Of a stretch of 64,000 nt of DNA, positions 15,270-23,451 are shown in pieces. The position numbers and the translations under genes are program-made. Each line of letters opens with the position of its first letter. Positions within the stretch are counted from its first letter, which is position 1. Source of the DNA: Arthrobacter sp. P2b (GTDB lineage Bacteria; Actinomycetota; Actinomycetes; Actinomycetales; Micrococcaceae); NCBI RefSeq assembly GCF_900168295.1, contig NZ_FVZL01000021.1, positions 1 to 64,000 on the forward strand, read 5' to 3'. The notes beneath the pieces are model-generated. The model saw only the letters and a list, made by a program, of their open reading frames with translations, was not told the DNA's origin and ran no database searches.

Positions 15270-16355
15270 CTACCGCCGCAAGCTGGGCGACAGGATCATG
15301 TCGTCCAGCTTCGGCAGGGCATGCCGCAGCCGGTGGTCCGCCTGATGCAGGATGTCCTCGGCGGCCGACAGGCTGCCGTCCCCAACCACAACTATCGCCG
15401 TACCCTGCAGCCGGTGGCCGTTCCAGCGCAGCTGCAGCCGCTTGACGGCCAGTACACCCGGGGTTCCTTCCAGGGCCTCGAGGGCGCGTGACACCAGGTC
15501 CGGCTCAATGCCGTCCATCAGCCGGCGGCCAATGCTGCGGACCGTGCCCCACAAGAGCACCACGATGGCTGCCGAAATCAGCAGCCCAACAATCGGGTCC
15601 GCCAGCGGGAATCCGAGCATAACGCCCGCCGCGCCGAGCACCACGGCCAGCGATGTGAAACCGTCGGTGCGCGCGTGGACGCCGTCAGCCACCAGGGCCG
15701 CCGATCCGATTTTGCGGCCCACCCGGATCCGGTAGATGGCAACCGCCTCGTTTCCGGCGAAGCCGATGACTCCGGCCGCCATCACCCACCCAAGGTTCTG
15801 AAGAGGCTGCGGGTGGATGAGCCGGTCCACTGACTGCCAGCCCGCCACGATGGCGGAGAGCGCCACCACTGCCACGATGAACAGGCCGGCCAGGTCCTCG
15901 GCCCTGCCGAACCCGAACGTGTACCGGCGGGTGGCTGCCTTCCTGCCCAGGATGAACGCAATCCACAGCGGCACCGCCGTGAGGGCGTCGGAGAAGTTGT
16001 GGATGGTGTCCGCCAGCAGGGCCACGGAGCCGCTGAACAGGACCACGGCGAACTGCAGCACCGTGGTGGCCAGCAGGACGAAGAGGCTGATCTTCAGGGC
16101 GCGGATGCCCTCGGTGCTGGCTTCCATCGCGTCGTCGATGGAGTCCGCTGAATCGTGCGTGTGCGGGACAAACAGCTCCAGCAGCCAGCCCTTAAAGCCG
16201 CGGTGATGATGATGCCCGTGGTGGTGGTCATGGCCATGGCCGTCATCATGCCCATGGTCATGGCTGTGGTGCACGTCGCTGTGCTGGTGATGCCCGTCGT
16301 CGTGCGTGTGTTCGTGGGACCCCTTCTGGCCGGCCTCCCGCCGCTGCCCGCTCAC
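15270..16355 (-). CDS. Cation diffusion facilitator (CDF) metal exporter with His-rich N-terminus
   Basis: The 361-residue CDF protein has six membrane helices and exports divalent metal, most likely Zn2+ or Co2+. Residues 14-51 contain a very dense run of His and Asp (HDHGHDDGHGHDHHHGHHHH), a probable metal buffer. The transport site motifs are HNFSD (H119-D123) in helix 2 and HARTD (H227-D231) in helix 5, with a C-terminal cytoplasmic domain. The GTG start at 16355 overlaps the stop of a truncated ArsR-type gene (GTGA), so the exporter was the second gene of a metal-sensing operon. Confidence 0.93.
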   Translation of the reverse strand: MSGQRREAGQKGSHEHTHDDGHHQHSDVHHSHDHGHDDGHGHDHHHGHHHHRGFKGWLLELFVPHTHDSADSIDDAMEASTEGIRALKISLFVLLATTVLQFAVVLFSGSVALLADTIHNFSDALTAVPLWIAFILGRKAATRRYTFGFGRAEDLAGLFIVAVVALSAIVAGWQSVDRLIHPQPLQNLGWVMAAGVIGFAGNEAVAIYRIRVGRKIGSAALVADGVHARTDGFTSLAVVLGAAGVMLGFPLADPIVGLLISAAIVVLLWGTVRSIGRRLMDGIEPDLVSRALEALEGTPGVLAVKRLQLRWNGHRLQGTAIVVVGDGSLSAAEDILHQADHRLRHALPKLDDMILSPSLRR

Positions 16356-16495
16356 TGCTTGGCCCCGTCAAGCCGGTGATGGGCCGGCTGGCCGCCCAGT
16401 GCGTGCTCGGCCTGGAAGATGGCGTCGGCCACCAGCTGCCGGGCGTGTTCATTCTCCAGCCGGTAGAGGACCCGGGTCCCGGCATTCATGCGCAT
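16352..16495 (-). pseudogene. Remnant of an ArsR/SmtB family metal sensor
   Basis: A 47-codon frame, ATG 16495 to TGA 16352, encodes MRMNAGTRVLYRLENEHARQ and continues LVADAIFQAEHALG with a His-containing tail. This is the wing and C-terminal helix of an ArsR-family repressor, normally 100-130 residues. The helix-turn-helix half is missing, and a TGA sits 9 bases upstream of the ATG. The perfect palindrome ATGCGCAT (16488-16495), typical of ArsR operators, covers the start. I infer an internal deletion that joined the operator/start region to the gene's 3' end while keeping the GTGA overlap with the CDF gene. Confidence 0.65.
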
Positions 16496-16588
16496 ATAGT
16501 GTCACAAGCAGGGGTCGTGCCGCACTATGGTGACGGCGGCCGCCGTCGCATAATTGAACCCACAGCCGCCGCGGCCTTTGGAGGAATC

Positions 16589-16786
16589 ATGCGGATCCTG
16601 GGAGCACTTGTTGTCATCTGGCTGATCATCGGCGGTGTGGCTGCCTGGCAGCGCGGCTACTTTGGCGGAGCGCCGGGTTCCTGCGCGCAGGCAGGCACGG
16701 TGGTCCTCACCATCGCTGCCGGACCCTTGAACTACATGGGAGCCAACCCGCAGATATCCTGCGAACTTCCGCAGCCGTCCCAGTAG
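16589..16786 (+). CDS. Small secreted or membrane-anchored protein of unknown function
   Basis: The 65-residue protein starts at ATG 16589 after a good GAGGAA. It has one N-terminal hydrophobic segment (ILGALVVIWLIIGGVAAW) followed by about 45 exported residues. Two cysteines (in GSCAQAG and ISCELPQ) could form a disulfide. I recognise no family. It stands alone between the ArsR remnant and the chloroperoxidase-like gene. Confidence 0.7.
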   Translation: MRILGALVVIWLIIGGVAAWQRGYFGGAPGSCAQAGTVVLTIAAGPLNYMGANPQISCELPQPSQ

Positions 16787-16895
16787 CAGCGGTGGCCCTG
16801 GCGGCAGGTTTCACGGCGACAGCCCTAGAGTAGGGAGTGCGCGGGCCGGGCACGAACGTCCGCCCGCTCCGATCAGTCTCGAAAGGAATTGCCGC

Positions 16896-17732
16896 GTGGC
16901 TTTCATTACCGTTGGAACTGAAAACAGCACTGACATCGAGCTCTACTACGAGGACCACGGTTCGGGCCAGCCCGTCGTGCTCATCCATGGCTACCCGCTG
17001 GACGGGTCCTCCTGGGAAAAGCAGACCGCGGCCCTCCTGGACGCGGGCTACCGGGTCATCACGTACGACCGCCGGGGCTTCGGCAAGTCCAGTAAGACCA
17101 CCGAAGGCTACGACTACGACACCTTCGCTGCCGACCTTAACGAGCTGCTGACCACCCTGAACCTGAATGACGTGGTGCTGGTGGGCTTCTCCATGGGCAC
17201 CGGTGAGGTTGCCCGCTACCTGTCCAACTACGGTTCGACCCGCGTGGCCCGGGCCGCCTTCCTCGGTTCCCTGGAGCCCTTCCTGCTCAAGACCGACGAC
17301 AACCCGGACGGCGTCCCGCAGGAGGTCTTCGACGGGCTGACGGAAGCAGTCACAGCAGACCGGTACGCCTTCTTCACCGAATTCTTCAAGAACTTCTACA
17401 ACTCGGACACCTTCCTGGGCACTCCCCGCCTGAGCCAGGAGCTGGTCAACGCAAGCTGGAACCTGGCAGCCGGCTCCGGGGCAACCGCGTCCGTGGCCGC
17501 CCAGCCCACCTGGCTGACGGACTTCCGCCAGGACATCCCCAAGATCGACGTTCCCGCCCTGATCCTCCACGGCACCGCGGACAACATCCTTCCGATCGAT
17601 TCCACCGGACGCCTGTTCGCCAAGGCCCTGCCCAGCGCAGAGTACGTGGAGATCGAGGGTGCCCCGCACGGCCTGCTGTGGACCCACGCGGCCGAGGTCA
17701 ACGAAGCACTGCTGCGCTTCCTAGCAAAGTAA
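16896..17732 (+). CDS. Alpha/beta hydrolase, non-heme chloroperoxidase/esterase type
   Basis: The 278-residue protein follows the cofactor-free haloperoxidase pattern closely: LIHGYPLDGSSWEKQTAALLDAGYRVITYDRRGFGKSS, then the nucleophile GFSMGTGE (Ser99), an Asp in LHGTADNILPID and the His in EGAPHGLLWTH. Such enzymes are esterases that can make peracids from carboxylic acids and peroxide. The physiological substrate is unknown. The start is GTG 16896 with AAAGGA upstream. It is followed by a strong hairpin and appears monocistronic. Confidence 0.92.
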   Translation: MAFITVGTENSTDIELYYEDHGSGQPVVLIHGYPLDGSSWEKQTAALLDAGYRVITYDRRGFGKSSKTTEGYDYDTFAADLNELLTTLNLNDVVLVGFSMGTGEVARYLSNYGSTRVARAAFLGSLEPFLLKTDDNPDGVPQEVFDGLTEAVTADRYAFFTEFFKNFYNSDTFLGTPRLSQELVNASWNLAAGSGATASVAAQPTWLTDFRQDIPKIDVPALILHGTADNILPIDSTGRLFAKALPSAEYVEIEGAPHGLLWTHAAEVNEALLRFLAK

Positions 17733-17750
17733 GGGTTAGCGAAATACGAC

Positions 17751-17779
17751 GGCGACGGCGGCTATCCGCCGCCGTCGCC
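17751..17779. terminator. Bidirectional hairpin terminator
   Basis: GGCGACGGCGG (17751-17761) pairs perfectly with CCGCCGTCGCC (17769-17779) around a 7-base loop. It lies between the convergent chloroperoxidase-like gene and the beta-helix lipoprotein gene. Confidence 0.7.
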
Positions 17780-17791
17780 GGACGTGCTTTC

Positions 17792-19375
17792 CTACCAGCG
17801 GGGGCCGCCGCCACCGCCGCCGGGGCCCTGCTCGGCGGTGTACTCGCCGGCGGTGACGGTGCCCTGTTCGGTTGCACCGTCCAGCGAGCCTTCGCCGATG
17901 CCTGCGCTCACGGTTGCGGTGCCGCCGGTGTAGACCGTGTACTCCTCACCCTGGGTGATGGCCGCGGAGGAGAAGACCAGGGACGCGGTTGCCTTGGTGG
18001 TGACGAAGGCTGCCGCCACGGTGCCGGCGGAGTCGGCAACCTGGATCACCGTTCCCGCCGGAACCCTCGAGCCCAGCGTCACCTGGACGCCCGACTGGGT
18101 TGAGGACTCACCCGGAGTAACCACCATGCCGGCGCTTCCGGCGGCGGCAACGGTTCCACCGGTGACTGCCAGTTCGCCGTTGACGTCGAGGGCACCGTTT
18201 CCGCTGTTGGTGGGGCCGTTGACCACCACGGTGCCGCCGGAGATGCTGGCGTTGCCGTTGGAGTCAAGGCCGTCGCCCTGGGAGTTGATGGTCAACAGGC
18301 CGCCGGTCACTTCCACGGTGTAGTCGCCGACCGCCATGCTGCCGCCGCCCATTCCTCCGCCGCCGGACGTGGAAGTGGCCGACCCGCCCGAGGCGTTCAG
18401 GCCGTCGTCGTTGGCCGTGACGGTGGCTGTGCCGCCCTGCATCACGATGTGCTGGGCCTCCAGGCCTTCCTCCGATTCCTCCACCGTGGTGCTGCCGGCG
18501 GCGAGGGTGAGGGTGTTGTAGGCCTTGATGCCGTCGTCCCCGGAGGCCACGTTGAGGGTTCCGCCGTTGATCAGCACCCAGCCGCGGCCCTCGTCCTCCT
18601 CATTGTGGGATTTGAAGCCGTCGCCCGCGGCGCTGACCTGGTAGGCGCCTTCCAGCAGCACCGCGTAGTCCTTGCCCACGATGCCGTCGTCCGCGGCGTC
18701 CACGGTGACGGTGCCGGCGGCCAGGACCAGGCCGCCCTTGGCCGAGATGCCGTCGTTGTAGTTGCCGTCCACGGCCAGGGCGCCGGTGCCGGCGATGGTC
18801 AGGTCCGCCATGGAGTAGAGGGCGGCGTTGGGGGCATCAGTTCCCTGGTCCGCGTAGGTGGCGGCATCAGTGAGGGAGCTGGTGGTTCCGTCCGCCAGGT
18901 AGACGATGGCTTCATTGGCGCTGTGCACCACAAACGGTGAACCGGTGGAGCTGGTGATGCCGGCGCCGTCCAGGATGATGCGCACCACATCCTCCTCGCC
19001 GGCGGCCACCACCACCTGCCCGTCGGACAGGGAGCCGCTGAGCCGGTAGGTCCCGGCGGCGCTGATGGTGACGGTGTCGCCGTCGACCGTTACGGCGTCG
19101 GATGAACCCGAGGTAACGGAGCTGGCGCGGTCCGTCAAGGCCACGGCTACTTCGGAGGCCGCATCCCAGGTGAGGTCATCGGCGTCGTAGTGGGTATCGG
19201 CGGCGAGGGTGTCCAGGGAGACGGCCTGCGCCGTGCCGGAGGTTGCGGTGGACGATGTGCCGCTGCCGCTGATGGCGGAGACGCCGGTGGCGGTGGTGCC
19301 CGCCACGGAGCAGCCGGCCAGGGCAATAGTGGCGGCCAGGGCGGCAACGGAGAGGTGGGTACGGAGACTTTTCAT
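17792..19375 (-). CDS. Lipoprotein with carbohydrate-binding beta-helix domain (Cthe_2159-like)
   Basis: The 527-residue protein starts at MKSLRTHLSVAA (ATG 19375) and has a lipoprotein signal ending LAGC (Cys22). It continues with a Ser/Thr/Gly-rich linker and then a right-handed beta-helix with repeated D-D-G turns (NYNDGISAKG, DAADDGIVGKDYAV, GDDGIKAYN, NDDGLNASGG, QGDGLDSNGN). This matches the Cthe_2159 family of extracellular cellulose/pectin-binding, Ca2+-rich beta-helices. A Gly-rich C-terminus ends it. It sits downstream of VTC-domain and DUF4956 genes, a recurrent partnership that usually includes a CotH kinase, which is absent here. Confidence 0.82.
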   Translation of the reverse strand: MKSLRTHLSVAALAATIALAGCSVAGTTATGVSAISGSGTSSTATSGTAQAVSLDTLAADTHYDADDLTWDAASEVAVALTDRASSVTSGSSDAVTVDGDTVTISAAGTYRLSGSLSDGQVVVAAGEEDVVRIILDGAGITSSTGSPFVVHSANEAIVYLADGTTSSLTDAATYADQGTDAPNAALYSMADLTIAGTGALAVDGNYNDGISAKGGLVLAAGTVTVDAADDGIVGKDYAVLLEGAYQVSAAGDGFKSHNEEDEGRGWVLINGGTLNVASGDDGIKAYNTLTLAAGSTTVEESEEGLEAQHIVMQGGTATVTANDDGLNASGGSATSTSGGGGMGGGSMAVGDYTVEVTGGLLTINSQGDGLDSNGNASISGGTVVVNGPTNSGNGALDVNGELAVTGGTVAAAGSAGMVVTPGESSTQSGVQVTLGSRVPAGTVIQVADSAGTVAAAFVTTKATASLVFSSAAITQGEEYTVYTGGTATVSAGIGEGSLDGATEQGTVTAGEYTAEQGPGGGGGGPRW

Positions 19376-19430
19376 GGTGTGTTCCTTCGGGAAGTTGGAG
19401 GGGGGGCTCGAGCCGGATGGGGAGCTGGAG

Positions 19431-20216
19431 CTAGGCCGCAGGCCGCAGTGCCAGGCTGCGGCGAAGCGTCCGGTTCCAGCGGTTGGCGGGGAGGTCGGGA
19501 CGGAGGGCTGCCATGCCGGTGGCGAACTTGGAAATCCGGGATGGCCGGACGCCATGTGCCCAGAGGTGGCGGTCCAGGGGGCCGGCGGTGGAGCCGGATT
19601 TGGTTTCCAGGATGACGGCGTCGGCCAGGACCCAGGACGCGTGCGACGGGCGCTGCCAGGTCACGTCGGTGTCGATGGTGGCGCGGCTGCCGGACTCCGG
19701 CAGGTAGAGGGTGGTGCGGTGGTACCGCGTTTCCAGCACGGGCTCCAACCTGCCCGTGGGCACCGATTCCACGGCGGCAGTAAGCGTTTCGCGGACGTTG
19801 TCGAGGCCTTCTGCGGTGAGCCGGGCGCGGTCTTCAGGGTGGTAGGGGATGCGTTCCTTGACGGTTGCTTCACGGGCGCCCTCGGTCTTGACCTCCAGGA
19901 AGCTCACCGCGCTGTCCACGTAGGTCCGGGTGCGGATCTTGTAGCGGCGGCGCCGGCCATGGGCTGCAAGCAGGTAGCTGTCCAGGGTGGCGGTGTCGAA
20001 GTAGACGGAGTCGTAGGCGAAGCTGCGGGCGCCATCCATTTCCAGTACCCGCATGCCCGTGCTGAACGTGTCCAGCAGCTGGCGGGCAAGCCTGGTGGGA
20101 ACCACGTACTTCCGGTCAACCCGGGTCTGGAGCGCGGCCTCGGCGTTGAGCTCTTCGAGCCCCACCGGTGGCAGGAGGTGCAGGTTCCCGACGGCGGCTG
20201 CTGGCGCGGCGCTCAT
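19431..20216 (-). CDS. VTC domain protein (polyphosphate polymerase-like, triphosphate tunnel fold)
   Basis: The 261-residue protein has the basic and acidic strands of the VTC/CYTH tunnel: TRVDRKYVVP, FAYDSVYFDT, RRRRYKIRTRTY, SFLEVKTEG, VKERIPY, PVLETRYHRTTLY, ATIDTDVTW and ILETKS. Yeast Vtc4 uses this fold to make polyphosphate from ATP. In bacteria the domain travels with DUF4956 membrane proteins. The ATG at 20216 overlaps the TGA of the DUF4956 gene (ATGA), and the beta-helix lipoprotein follows 55 bp downstream. The product is soluble with no membrane segment, so it probably acts on the inner face with DUF4956. Confidence 0.88.
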   Translation of the reverse strand: MSAAPAAAVGNLHLLPPVGLEELNAEAALQTRVDRKYVVPTRLARQLLDTFSTGMRVLEMDGARSFAYDSVYFDTATLDSYLLAAHGRRRRYKIRTRTYVDSAVSFLEVKTEGAREATVKERIPYHPEDRARLTAEGLDNVRETLTAAVESVPTGRLEPVLETRYHRTTLYLPESGSRATIDTDVTWQRPSHASWVLADAVILETKSGSTAGPLDRHLWAHGVRPSRISKFATGMAALRPDLPANRWNRTLRRSLALRPAA

Positions 20217-20896
20217 GCCGCACCTGCCTGGGCGTGGGCGGGGGCGTGTGCAGGGGCGGCGGGGGCTGCGGCGTGGGCAGGCCGGGAGGCAGGAGCCGCG
20301 GGCGCCGCCGTCGTGATTGCCGAAACGGTGGCCGGCGCGGCGGGGAAGGCCGCAGGGGAGTAGGCGTACCGCACGTCCACGATGGTTTTGTCGTTGACCA
20401 GGTCCAGCTCCGAGATGGTGGCTGAGTGGACCTTGCCGTGCAGCACTTCCTCGAGCCGGGCGTAGAGCTCGCCGTCTTCGGCAATGGCCCGGTCCAGGAC
20501 CACCGTCTGGTGGCGGTGGGCGGGCAGGACGCGCGGATGGTCTCCCACGAACATCACCAGCAGGATCAGGGCCATCAGTGATCCGGTCAGCCACAGGGGC
20601 TCGATGCCCAGCCCGGCGATCAGGCCGAGCGCCAGGGCCGAGAAGTAGTAAGCCACCTCGTGCTGGGCAAGCTCGGTGGACCGGAGCCGGATGATGGACA
20701 GGACGCCGAAGAGGCCGAGTCCCAGGCCCAGGCCAGCGGCCGATCCGGACAGGGCGGTTGCGACGGCCAGGACTCCCACGTTCATTCCAAGGTAGGAGAC
20801 CACCAGGTCGCGGCGGCGGTGCCGGCGCAGGTACAGGGCGAAGGTGAGGATGCTGATGGCCGCGAGGTCCGCGACGATGAAAATAAGTGAGTTCAT
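20213..20896 (-). CDS. DUF4956 membrane protein
   Basis: The 227-residue protein starts MNSLIFIVADLAAISILTFALYLRRHRRRDLVVSYLGMN with GGAG 6 bases upstream. It has four membrane segments and the conserved cytoplasmic motif FGVLSIIRLRSTELAQHEVAYYFSALALGLI typical of DUF4956. A soluble domain follows (LDRAIAEDGELYARLEEVL, SELDLVNDKTIVDVRY), then an Ala/Pro/His-rich tail of about 40 residues of low complexity. It overlaps the VTC gene by 4 bp, strongly suggesting a physical complex. The function is undetermined. Confidence 0.87.
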   Translation of the reverse strand: MNSLIFIVADLAAISILTFALYLRRHRRRDLVVSYLGMNVGVLAVATALSGSAAGLGLGLGLFGVLSIIRLRSTELAQHEVAYYFSALALGLIAGLGIEPLWLTGSLMALILLVMFVGDHPRVLPAHRHQTVVLDRAIAEDGELYARLEEVLHGKVHSATISELDLVNDKTIVDVRYAYSPAAFPAAPATVSAITTAAPAAPASRPAHAAAPAAPAHAPAHAQAGAA

Positions 20897-21022
20897 GGGA
20901 TTCTCCGGGGTGTTTTCGGTGGGCTGGTCTTTACTTTCCGGGCCCAAGCTGTGCGGGTGCTGTGATGGAGCCCAGCCGCGAATATGAGTGTTTGGCGGGT
21001 TTCGATCGATAGGATCAAACGC

Positions 21023-21796
21023 GTGACTGTCTCCCGTGACGCCGTGCTGCGCCTGAGGCGTCTCCTGGTCTTCACCGTGTTTGCGATCTCCGTCATCACG
21101 CCCCTGTCGTTCTGGGCACTGCAGCAGTCCGGCGCGGACGCCCGCGTGGTCCTCGATCCGCCGCCGCGGTCCGAGGCGAAACTTGAAATGCTGTCCACCG
21201 GCATCACCCCGGCCGTGAACATCACCCGGAACGCGGACGCGGAGTGGGTCGCTGAGGCTGCCGCGCAGACCGGCATTCCCGCGCGGGCGCTTCGGGCCTA
21301 CGTGGCTGCCGCCGGCGCTGCCAACCAGGCCTCCCGGGGCTGCGGAATCGGCTGGAATACAGTGGCGGCGGTGGGCTTCGTCGAATCCCGCCACGGAGCT
21401 TATGGCGGCGGAAGCCTGGACTCCGCAGGACAGGCCAGCGGACCCATTGTTGGCCCAAGCCTGGACGGAAACGGGTTCGCCGCCATCGCTGATACGGATG
21501 CCGGAGCCTTGGACGGCGACGCACGCTGGGACCGTGCCGTGGGGCCCATGCAGTTCATTCCCTCCACATGGGAGCTTGCGGGGCGGGACGGAAACGGTGA
21601 CGGGACAGCGGATCCCTTCAACATCGACGACGCTGCGCTCAGTGCAGCCGGCTACCTGTGCGGCCACGGCCGTGACCTCACCACCGCGAACGGATGGACC
21701 GGGGCCATCTACTCCTACAACCAGTCGGATACCTACCTGGTCCAGGTCCGTGACCAGGCCACCGCCTACGCCGAGGCGACGGCCGGCATCGGCTAG
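21023..21796 (+). CDS. Lytic murein transglycosylase
   Basis: This membrane-anchored or secreted muramidase has 257 residues if read from GTG 21023. An N-terminal hydrophobic segment (LLVFTVFAISVITPLSFWAL) is followed by an SLT/MltB-like domain with catalytic Glu in AAVGFVESRHGAYGG (E121), then AVGPMQFIPSTWELAGRDGNGDG, DDAALSAAGYLCGHGRDL and AIYSYNQSDTYLVQV. It cleaves glycan strands to anhydromuramyl products. GTG 21023 lies 7 bases after TAGGAT, suggesting a leaderless start. ATG 20984 in the same frame is possible. It is divergent from the DUF4956 operon. Confidence 0.9.
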   Translation: MTVSRDAVLRLRRLLVFTVFAISVITPLSFWALQQSGADARVVLDPPPRSEAKLEMLSTGITPAVNITRNADAEWVAEAAAQTGIPARALRAYVAAAGAANQASRGCGIGWNTVAAVGFVESRHGAYGGGSLDSAGQASGPIVGPSLDGNGFAAIADTDAGALDGDARWDRAVGPMQFIPSTWELAGRDGNGDGTADPFNIDDAALSAAGYLCGHGRDLTTANGWTGAIYSYNQSDTYLVQVRDQATAYAEATAGIG

Positions 21797-21917
21797 AACC
21801 GTGGCGCTGCCCGCCGCGTCGCGCAGCCCCTACAGCGACGGGTCTCGCGCGGCGGAGGCCAGGCCTACGGGGTGGATTCTGCTGCTGAGGGGCGATGCCC
21901 CATTCCCGGCAGCCAGG

Positions 21918-22325
21918 CTAGCAGAGCGATTTGCCGGATATGTGAGGGGCCTGTGAAACGGGTGCGGGGCATAACTGCAGTGCGAGCTCCCGGAGCTCCT
22001 TCGGGCGAAAGGGCTTGGTGAGGTAGGCGGCAGCCCCTGAGGCCATGCCGGCCAGCACGTCGTCCTCCTCCGACCTCGCCGTGAGGAAGAGCTGGGGAGC
22101 CTTGCTCAGCGCGCGGATGGCGCGCGCCACCACATGCCCGTCCATGTCCGGCAGGCCAAGGTCCAGGGTGACGAGTGCGACGGCGGGGTCCGCCGCCGCG
22201 GCGATTCCCTCGGCACCGGTGGAAACAGCCTTCACCTCAAAACCGGCGCGCTGCAGGACCACGCTGATCAGTCCACGGATGTCGTTGTCGTCTTCCACCA
22301 CGAGGCAGACGCGTTTGTTTTCCAT
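21918..22325 (-). CDS. Single-domain response regulator
   Basis: The 135-residue receiver has the acidic pocket EDD (11-13), the phospho-acceptor D55 in LVTLDLGLPDMDG, T83 in FLTARS and K104 in YLTKPF. There is no output domain. The ATG at 22325 follows GGGGGG by 6 bases. It is codirectional with and about 90 bp downstream of a GAF-ANTAR protein gene, so the two may be parts of one signalling route, although no histidine kinase is nearby. Confidence 0.9.
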   Translation of the reverse strand: MENKRVCLVVEDDNDIRGLISVVLQRAGFEVKAVSTGAEGIAAAADPAVALVTLDLGLPDMDGHVVARAIRALSKAPQLFLTARSEEDDVLAGMASGAAAYLTKPFRPKELRELALQLCPAPVSQAPHISGKSLC

Positions 22326-22416
22326 CAAAGCCCCCCGGCAGAAAGTTGGCCCCAGTCTATCGCCCGCAGGCTTGTTCGCGCGTGCACCGCTAACAACTGC
22401 GCAGCTGAGGGACCGG

Positions 22417-23175
22417 CTAGCCGTCGTAGTGGGTGCGGGCAGGGCCCTGGCCCAGGGCGTTCACCACGGCGGCGGCCACATCGTGCAGCTTTGAATTGCG
22501 GGTGCTGGACGCGGTCTTCAGGATCTCGAAGGCGTCATGCTGGCTGCACCGGTTCTGGGCCATGATGATGCCCACTGCCATATCGATGACGGTCCGCGAT
22601 TCGAGGGTGGCACGCAGGTTGGCCGCCGTCTCGCTGTAGTGGGCAAAGCGCACCGCCAGCCGCAGGGCGAGGGAGGTCTGGCTGACGTAATCCTCGGCGA
22701 ACTCAAGGTCGCGGGCTTCGAAGCGCTGGGGGCGGCGCGAGTACAGGACCAGGGCAGCCTTGGTTTCGCCTTCGAGCTCGAACGGCAGTGCCAGGACGGA
22801 GCGGACACCCTGGGCGAAGGCGGCGGAGGAGTATTCGGGCCAGCGGCCGTCGTCCTGCACGTCGGGAACGTTTACGGTCTTCTGCGACGTGTAGGCCGTC
22901 ATGCTGGGTGTTTCGCTGAATTCGTTCTCGAGCTGGCCGATTGCTTTGGCTTCCGGACTGCTGCTGGCCACAGTGGCCGCCTTCCGCTTCCGGAGCAGGG
23001 TGATGGCGCACAGGATCTCGTCTCCGGGCTCGGAGAGGTTGCGCGCCGACACCTGTGCCAGTTCGTTAAGGAAGTCCTCAACGTCAGAGCTGTTGAGGAC
23101 CAGTTCATTCAGGTGTTCGGCTATGGATGTATCGGATTTTGCTGTTGACTCGCTGGCCACGGGTTTTGGTGCCAT
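22417..23175 (-). CDS. GAF and ANTAR domain protein (RNA-binding antiterminator)
   Basis: The 252-residue protein has an N-terminal GAF sensor (about 20-175; LPFELEGETKAALVLYSRRPQRFEARDLEFAEDYVSQTSLAL) and a C-terminal ANTAR three-helix domain (about 185-245). The latter contains LRATLESRTVIDMAVGIIMAQNRCSQHDAFEILKTASSTRNSKLHDVAAAVV. ANTAR domains bind paired hexaloop hairpins in nascent RNA and prevent termination. Actinobacteria have many GAF-ANTAR paralogues whose targets are mostly unknown. The response regulator gene follows. Confidence 0.92.
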   Translation of the reverse strand: MAPKPVASESTAKSDTSIAEHLNELVLNSSDVEDFLNELAQVSARNLSEPGDEILCAITLLRKRKAATVASSSPEAKAIGQLENEFSETPSMTAYTSQKTVNVPDVQDDGRWPEYSSAAFAQGVRSVLALPFELEGETKAALVLYSRRPQRFEARDLEFAEDYVSQTSLALRLAVRFAHYSETAANLRATLESRTVIDMAVGIIMAQNRCSQHDAFEILKTASSTRNSKLHDVAAAVVNALGQGPARTHYDG

Positions 23176-23451
23176 TCGTTCAGGTCAAAACGAGCCGGCA
23201 ACACCCAACCGTCACACCCGAGAGGCGGGGAGCCGGTGAAGGTCGCTGGATCGACGAACTTTCCAACGGCCTGCTGCTAAACCGATACCCAGAAGTATAT
23301 ACATCCCCGGGCGCGGAAAAGAGTCATATATGGCTTCCCGGCGGGCGGGCCGCTGGCGCCGGCCCGGGCTAACCGGCAGAATGAAGCAGGCGCCGGGCTG
23401 CCGGCGGCGGACCCGGAAACCAGCGGCTGTTGCGCCGCGGAGGACAGGAAC

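Noticed and set aside
20900..21667. N-terminal extension of the DUF4956 frame
   Set aside because: It crosses the divergent transglycosylase gene. MNSLIFIV at 20896 has a good ribosome-binding site and starts the conserved region.
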